From assembly GCA_027559495.1 (NCBI GenBank), contig JAMXSV010000004.1:981001-1045000 (forward strand): a stretch of 64,000 nt of DNA. Direction: 5' to 3'. Below, piece by piece: positions 62,959 to 64,000 of this stretch. The notes beneath the pieces are model-generated. The model had not been told where the DNA came from. It worked only from the letters and a program-made list of their open reading frames with translations, and searched no databases. Source of the stretch: Aurifilum marmelostoma (lineage: Eukaryota; Ascomycota; Sordariomycetes; Diaporthales; Cryphonectriaceae). How positions within the stretch are numbered: position 1 is the stretch's first letter; every line of letters begins with the position of its first letter. The translations under genes and the position numbers were made by a program.

Positions 62959-63904
62959 TCACCACACCATCTGAGCCTTGGCAGCAGCTTCAGCGGCCCG
63001 AGCCTTGGCCTCAGCCTCAGCATACTTCTCACTGGCAGCTGCTTCAGCATCGGCCTTGGCGTGACGAAGGGCTTTTTGGGCAGACTTGAGCTCTTTCTCG
63101 AGACGGGTCTTGAGACCACGCTCCTTTGCAAGCATGTCCACGACGTCGTCAGCATACTCGTTCGTCAGCCTCAAGCTGGATCGCAGCTCAGCGGCGAGCT
63201 TGTCTGAACGCTTTGCGCGAGACTCTGCTTTCTGGGCTCTATTGTTTGCATCTGCGACCGCCTTCAGCGCGGCGTCAACCCTGGCCTCAGCCTTGTGAAC
63301 AGCCTCATTCTTGGCCTCAGCCTTGGCAGGAGCCTCAGTCTTGGCACGATTGGTCAGGATCTCGGCTATAATCATCGTCGTGGCGCACGTGGCCCAGAGA
63401 GAGGAGACTGCCAGCATAGGCCAGGTGTAAGCGTGCTGACCGATGCCGCGCAGCATGCTGTAGACGCCGAAGCCCATGATGCCGAGGTAGGACATCTTGA
63501 TGACATTGTGGGCGGTAGTGTTGCCAGCAAGGCAACCAAGTTGGAGGCCGACTTTGCCGACCTGGAACCCGACTGAGGCAGCTGAGAGGGCTGGTGGGCC
63601 TCTTGTCAGCCAGAGGTCGGTAGAAGCAGCAGCGCTAGTAGGTGCAGGAGGTCCAGAAGCGAGAGCGCCACTTACTTGGATCCAAGATCACAGCAGTCTG
63701 GTCATTGTCACTCCCCTCGCTGCCATAAGCCTCGACTTTCTTGCATCCAGCAGAAATATCAGTAAGGAGAATAGCTGCAGGAGGGAATAAGATCATCGGA
63801 TAGGATTTGTAGATGGTCCGAGGTGGGGTGTTAGGTCCAGTGCCGACGATGCGGAAGGCGTAGACATTTACCTCAGCCATTGTGTCTGCAGCCTGAGGAG
63901 GCAT
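62959..63904 (-). CDS. Small membrane protein with Ala/Lys/Glu coiled coil, unknown family
   Basis: I do not recognise it. Exons are 63904-63676 and 63581-62959 (donor GTAAGT, acceptor TCTCAG), giving 283 aa. A second in-frame ATG at 63880 (MAEVNVY) may be the true start. Residues about 25-50 include the hydrophobic YPMILFPPAAILL. Exon 2 opens with a Gly/Val-rich segment, then two likely membrane helices (around GIMGFGVYSMLRGI and PMLAVSSLWATCATTMIIA). The remaining 140 residues are charged and Ala-rich (AEAKNEAVHKAEARVDAALK and similar), with heptad character, ending in AKAQMVW. The layout suggests an anchored coiled-coil rod, perhaps facing the cytosol. It lies beside the PD-(D/E)XK/FunK1 pair on the same strand; whether it belongs with them is unknown. 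Confidence 0.65.
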
Positions 63905-64000
63905 TGGATCTTGAAGTTTCTGGGTAATTGCCGAGGTTGCAAAAGACCACTATCGAGGGTGATGATGGGAACAAGACGAGAAGAGATGAACAGCAGTTGT

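Noticed and set aside
1..64000. CRISPR arrays, prophage, IS elements, operons
   Set aside because: All coding evidence is fungal and nuclear; no regularly spaced direct repeats with unique spacers are present.

Overview
The window is nuclear DNA of a filamentous ascomycete (Pezizomycotina; Sordariomycete-like is my inference). It has short introns with GTRAGT-type donors, CTRAC-type branch sites and YAG acceptors. It also carries families typical of moulds: a RID/Masc1-type cytosine methyltransferase, a FunK1 kinase, an AspE-like septin, a pectin methylesterase and a fungal PD-(D/E)XK protein. There is no bacterial gene organisation, and I see no rRNA, convincing tRNA or CRISPR array.

Layout. 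1-13.8 kb is almost empty: one small spliced hypothetical gene (571-1218), then about 12.6 kb with no gene I can support, holding short repeats and some coding-like debris. 13.8-30 kb is dense. It holds a hypothetical gene with two 48-nt exons, the RID-type methyltransferase, a secreted pectin methylesterase, an RS-rich nuclear protein diverging from the kinetochore gene sos7, ribosomal protein eL37 (rpl37), and Elongator subunit elp6. 30-46 kb holds an MFS transporter, a mitochondrial thioredoxin-like gene, an L-rhamnose mutarotase, the Golgi cation/proton exchanger gdt1, and a TTAGGG-binding Myb protein (Tbf1/Taz1/TRF-like). 46-53 kb has a 4.2 kb gap with a minisatellite, then an atypical septin. 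53-56 kb is gamma-COP (sec21). 56.8-63.9 kb looks accessory: a FunK1 kinase with a RecB-like nuclease signature in its N-terminal half, a PD-(D/E)XK-like gene with an Ala/Glu repeat tail, and a small membrane/coiled-coil protein.

Three genes (MFS transporter, thioredoxin-like, telomere-repeat binding protein) each need exactly one base removed or added to stay open. Two of these sites fall in a C/G homopolymer, and a C5 run is the likely site for the third. Once corrected, every exon set sums to a multiple of three. Homopolymer miscalls in the assembly are the simplest explanation, but loss of function in this strain is not excluded.

Themes linking the genes. (1) Repeat and telomere biology: the RID-type enzyme belongs to the RIP genome-defence pathway. 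The TTAGGG-binding protein gene has a TAGGGT/AACCCT pair in its own promoter, and telobox repeats lie upstream of rpl37, sec21 and the FunK1 gene. (2) Housekeeping: COPI, Golgi ion homeostasis, Elongator, kinetochore, ribosome. (3) The nuclease-fold/kinase neighbourhood at 56.8-61.8 kb is the best candidate for an uncharacterised system.
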